Notes under the pieces: generated by a model
What the model was told of the DNA's origin: nothing
Seen by the model: the letters and a program-made list of their open reading frames with translations, nothing else
Databases searched by the model: none
Shown here: positions 62,179 through 64,000 of the stretch, one piece after another
Position numbering within the stretch: position 1 is the stretch's first letter
Layout: the number at the start of each line of letters is the position of its first letter
Source: Gimesia alba
Lineage (GTDB): Bacteria; Planctomycetota; Planctomycetia; Planctomycetales; Planctomycetaceae
Assembly (NCBI RefSeq): GCF_007744675.1
Contig: NZ_CP036269.1
Span: 6,951,917-7,015,916 of the forward strand
DNA: 64,000 bases
Direction: 5' to 3'
Translations under genes and position numbers: made by a program

Positions 62179-64000
62179 GAAAGAAATCGAATTAGCTGAG
62201 CTTTCTTTGCTTATGGAAGCATTGTGCGAGGAACGTCTGTCAGCAAAAGAGAGCGCCAGACTGGAGGAAATTGTACTTTCCGATCCCGATGCGATGCAGT
62301 TCTATCTGAATTATTCACACTTGCATGGCACTTTATACTGGGATCAGGCTTTGGGCGCTGACGCGATGATTCCTGTAGCAGCTGCTGTTGAGGAAGAAAT
62401 TGCTGAAGTAGAAGCCGTCGAAGAAGACGGTGAAATCACAGTCATCGAATCGATCAAACGTCCGACAGCGCCGCGCAGAAAGCACTGGGTCGCGGGAATC
62501 ACATCAGTCTGTCTGCTGGTGACATTCATGGTCGTAATCAATTCATGGCTGAAAAAAGACGATGTACCAAATCTGGTCGATAATTCTCCGAACGAGAATG
62601 CGATGCCTGCGGGTAACAATGGTACTTCCGAGAACCTGGCTGCCGTACCCTCGACGAAACACAGTCGTTCGATTCATGTCGAACCATCCCAGCATCCCAT
62701 GTTGCGTTCCCACCAGGGTGACTCTCCCCAATCGCTTAGCGACCTGCCTTTGATTGCCGCCAAGCCGAAGCAGTTAGCGCCGGTAGAACAATTACCGACA
62801 GGTGCTTCTGACGATGCCGTCATCACATTTATTAATCATCGGATTCAGGATGGATGGGCCGCCGCCAATATTTCACCTTCCCCTTTTGCTTCCGATGAAG
62901 AGTGGGTCCGGCGTGTGTATCTTGATGTAATTGGTCGCATTCCAACGGCTACCGAAGCAGAACAGTTTTTGAAATCGACGCGGCCAGATAAACATCAGCG
63001 GCTGGTCAAACAATTGACTGAAAATCCGACGTATGTCACGAACTGGTCAACGATCTGGACACGCTTACTCATTGGTCGGTCTATGTCTCGTGAGATTAAT
63101 CGCCGCGCCTTGCAGGACTTTCTGGTACAAAGTTTTGCCGAAAACCGCCCTTGGAGCGACATCGTGTATGATCTGGTCTCTGCGGAAGGGGATGCGGATA
63201 CGAATGGTGCCACGAACTTTTTACTGGCACATCTGAATAATGAAGCCGTGCCTGCGACCGCGATTACCACACGCCTGTTTCTGGGAACACAAATTCAATG
63301 TACCCAGTGCCATAACCACCCGTTCAATGATGCGACGCAGAGCCAGTTCTGGGAGATCAACAGTTTCTTCAAGCAGACTAAAGTAGTCCGCAAGAAAAAC
63401 ATGGGAGAGAAAGGCGAAGCTAAGGAACCCAAACTGGCATTGGTCTCTCTTTCCAAAGGGGGAACCACATTTTATGAAACCCGGCAAGGCTTGATGCAAC
63501 CCGCTTATCCGAAATTTGCGGGAGTGAAAATCTCCGATGCTCCCGGCGTGAATCGGCGTCAGGAACTGGCACGATTAATGACATCAGGTAAAACAAATCA
63601 GTTGGCCCGTGCCATGGTCAATCGAATGTGGGCTCACTTCTTTGGTTATGGATTCACCCGACCTGTGGATGACATGGGCTATCATAATTCCCCCACCCAT
63701 CCCGAGTTACTGGACCAGTTGTCGCGTCAATTTGTCGATAGCGGCTATGACATTAAACAACTGATTCAATGGATCTGTCTGTCGGATGCGTATCGGCTCA
63801 GCAGTCGTTTTCTGGAAGACAATGTCGCCGACAATCCCGAGGACGGCAGCACTCCGAACTTCAGTCGAATGTATGTCAAGCAGATGACCGCAGAGCAGCT
63901 TTATGATTCTCTGCAAGTCACCGCCAAGCCGACACAGATTGTGACCAACTACTCGACAGCCTGGAACAAAATGCAGAAACGCGATCAATGGCTGCAGCAG
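62171..64000 (+). CDS. Anti-sigma-like N-terminus fused to a DUF1549-DUF1553 ectodomain (3' end outside window)
   Basis: The frame is open from ATG 62171 to the window end (610 residues seen). Residues 5-60 ('ELSLLMEALCEERLSAKESARLEEIVLSD', then 'MQFYLNYSHLHGTLYW') match the N-termini of planctomycete anti-sigma proteins of the FecR/LamG kind. An acidic linker leads to a single membrane helix at about 106-126. A Ser/Pro-rich spacer (about 130-212) is followed by DUF1549 ('SDEEWVRRVYLDVIGRIPT', CxxCH at C377-T-Q-C380-H381) and the start of DUF1553 ('NRMWAHFFGYGFTRPVDDMG', 'MTAEQLYDSLQV'). The ectodomain is close to the product of 58471. The start overlaps the sigma gene by eight bases. The topology suggests that an extracytoplasmic state controls the sigma factor. 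Confidence 0.82.
   Translation, partial: MSKKEIELAELSLLMEALCEERLSAKESARLEEIVLSDPDAMQFYLNYSHLHGTLYWDQALGADAMIPVAAAVEEEIAEVEAVEEDGEITVIESIKRPTAPRRKHWVAGITSVCLLVTFMVVINSWLKKDDVPNLVDNSPNENAMPAGNNGTSENLAAVPSTKHSRSIHVEPSQHPMLRSHQGDSPQSLSDLPLIAAKPKQLAPVEQLPTGASDDAVITFINHRIQDGWAAANISPSPFASDEEWVRRVYLDVIGRIPTATEAEQFLKSTRPDKHQRLVKQLTENPTYVTNWSTIWTRLLIGRSMSREINRRALQDFLVQSFAENRPWSDIVYDLVSAEGDADTNGATNFLLAHLNNEAVPATAITTRLFLGTQIQCTQCHNHPFNDATQSQFWEINSFFKQTKVVRKKNMGEKGEAKEPKLALVSLSKGGTTFYETRQGLMQPAYPKFAGVKISDAPGVNRRQELARLMTSGKTNQLARAMVNRMWAHFFGYGFTRPVDDMGYHNSPTHPELLDQLSRQFVDSGYDIKQLIQWICLSDAYRLSSRFLEDNVADNPEDGSTPNFSRMYVKQMTAEQLYDSLQVTAKPTQIVTNYSTAWNKMQKRDQWLQQ

Noticed and set aside
1-64000. tRNA, rRNA or CRISPR array
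   Set aside because: I scanned by eye for GGTTCGA-type T-loops, rRNA landmarks and regularly spaced repeats and found none convincing; a covariance-model search would settle this.

Overview
The window looks like chromosomal DNA of a planctomycete (Planctomycetota, most likely the Planctomycetaceae/Gimesia branch). This is an inference from gene content: three DUF1501 proteins with twin-arginine starts, three PSCyt/DUF1549-DUF1553 proteins, two secreted sulfatases, a DUF1080 protein, ECF sigma factors of the Rhodopirellula/Verrucomicrobium type and a sigma factor joined to a multi-pass membrane domain. I saw no rRNA, tRNA, CRISPR array or complete insertion sequence.

Layout. 1-2.06 kb: 3' part of a sigma factor fused to a membrane domain and split by an apparent frameshift. 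2.4-6.6 kb: a putative metal-handling locus (Cys/His-rich secreted protein, thioredoxin-like protein with a Cys-rich tail, FtsX-type ABC permease and ATPase, MntR-like regulator). 6.6-9.0 kb: a zinc-ribbon membrane protein with about six repeated domains. 9.2-22.0 kb: secreted catabolic genes (sulfatases, amidohydrolase, DUF1501, PSCyt1-DUF1549-DUF1553, Ig-like and beta-propeller proteins). 22.4-29.9 kb: a glycerophosphodiesterase, then an accessory stretch with an ankyrin protein, small membrane proteins, proteins of unknown function, a terminase-small-subunit-like HTH protein and two genes each broken by an in-frame TAG. 29.9-37.6 kb: EamA-like protein, a thioesterase/ABC exporter operon and a DUF3311-sodium:solute symporter pair. 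38-44.3 kb: DUF1080, NfeD-FloA-basic membrane protein, glycosyltransferase and CinA. 44.35-49.9 kb: a YhaN-like SMC/AAA ATPase with C-terminal helix-hairpin domains, coupled to a YhaO-like phosphoesterase that has lost its metal-binding motifs. 50.1-51.9 kb: response regulator and alpha/beta hydrolase. 52-56.1 kb: a five-gene type II fatty-acid-synthesis-like cluster. 56.6-58.1 kb: PilZ protein and a short-chain dehydrogenase. 58.5-64 kb: DUF1549/DUF1553 and DUF1501 genes, then an ECF sigma factor overlapping a gene that joins an anti-sigma-like N-terminus, one membrane helix and a DUF1549/DUF1553 ectodomain; this last gene runs off the window.

Strongest leads for something undescribed: the sigma/anti-sigma-DUF1549 fusion at the right end; the YhaN ATPase with a predicted dead nuclease partner; the repeat-bearing zinc-ribbon membrane protein; and a pair of about 77-bp palindromic elements at 5.9 and 16.1 kb that share a perfect 35-base arm in opposite orientations. 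The broken genes near 28.6 and 29.6 kb, one of which carries a terminator for the opposite strand, suggest decay in the accessory stretch.
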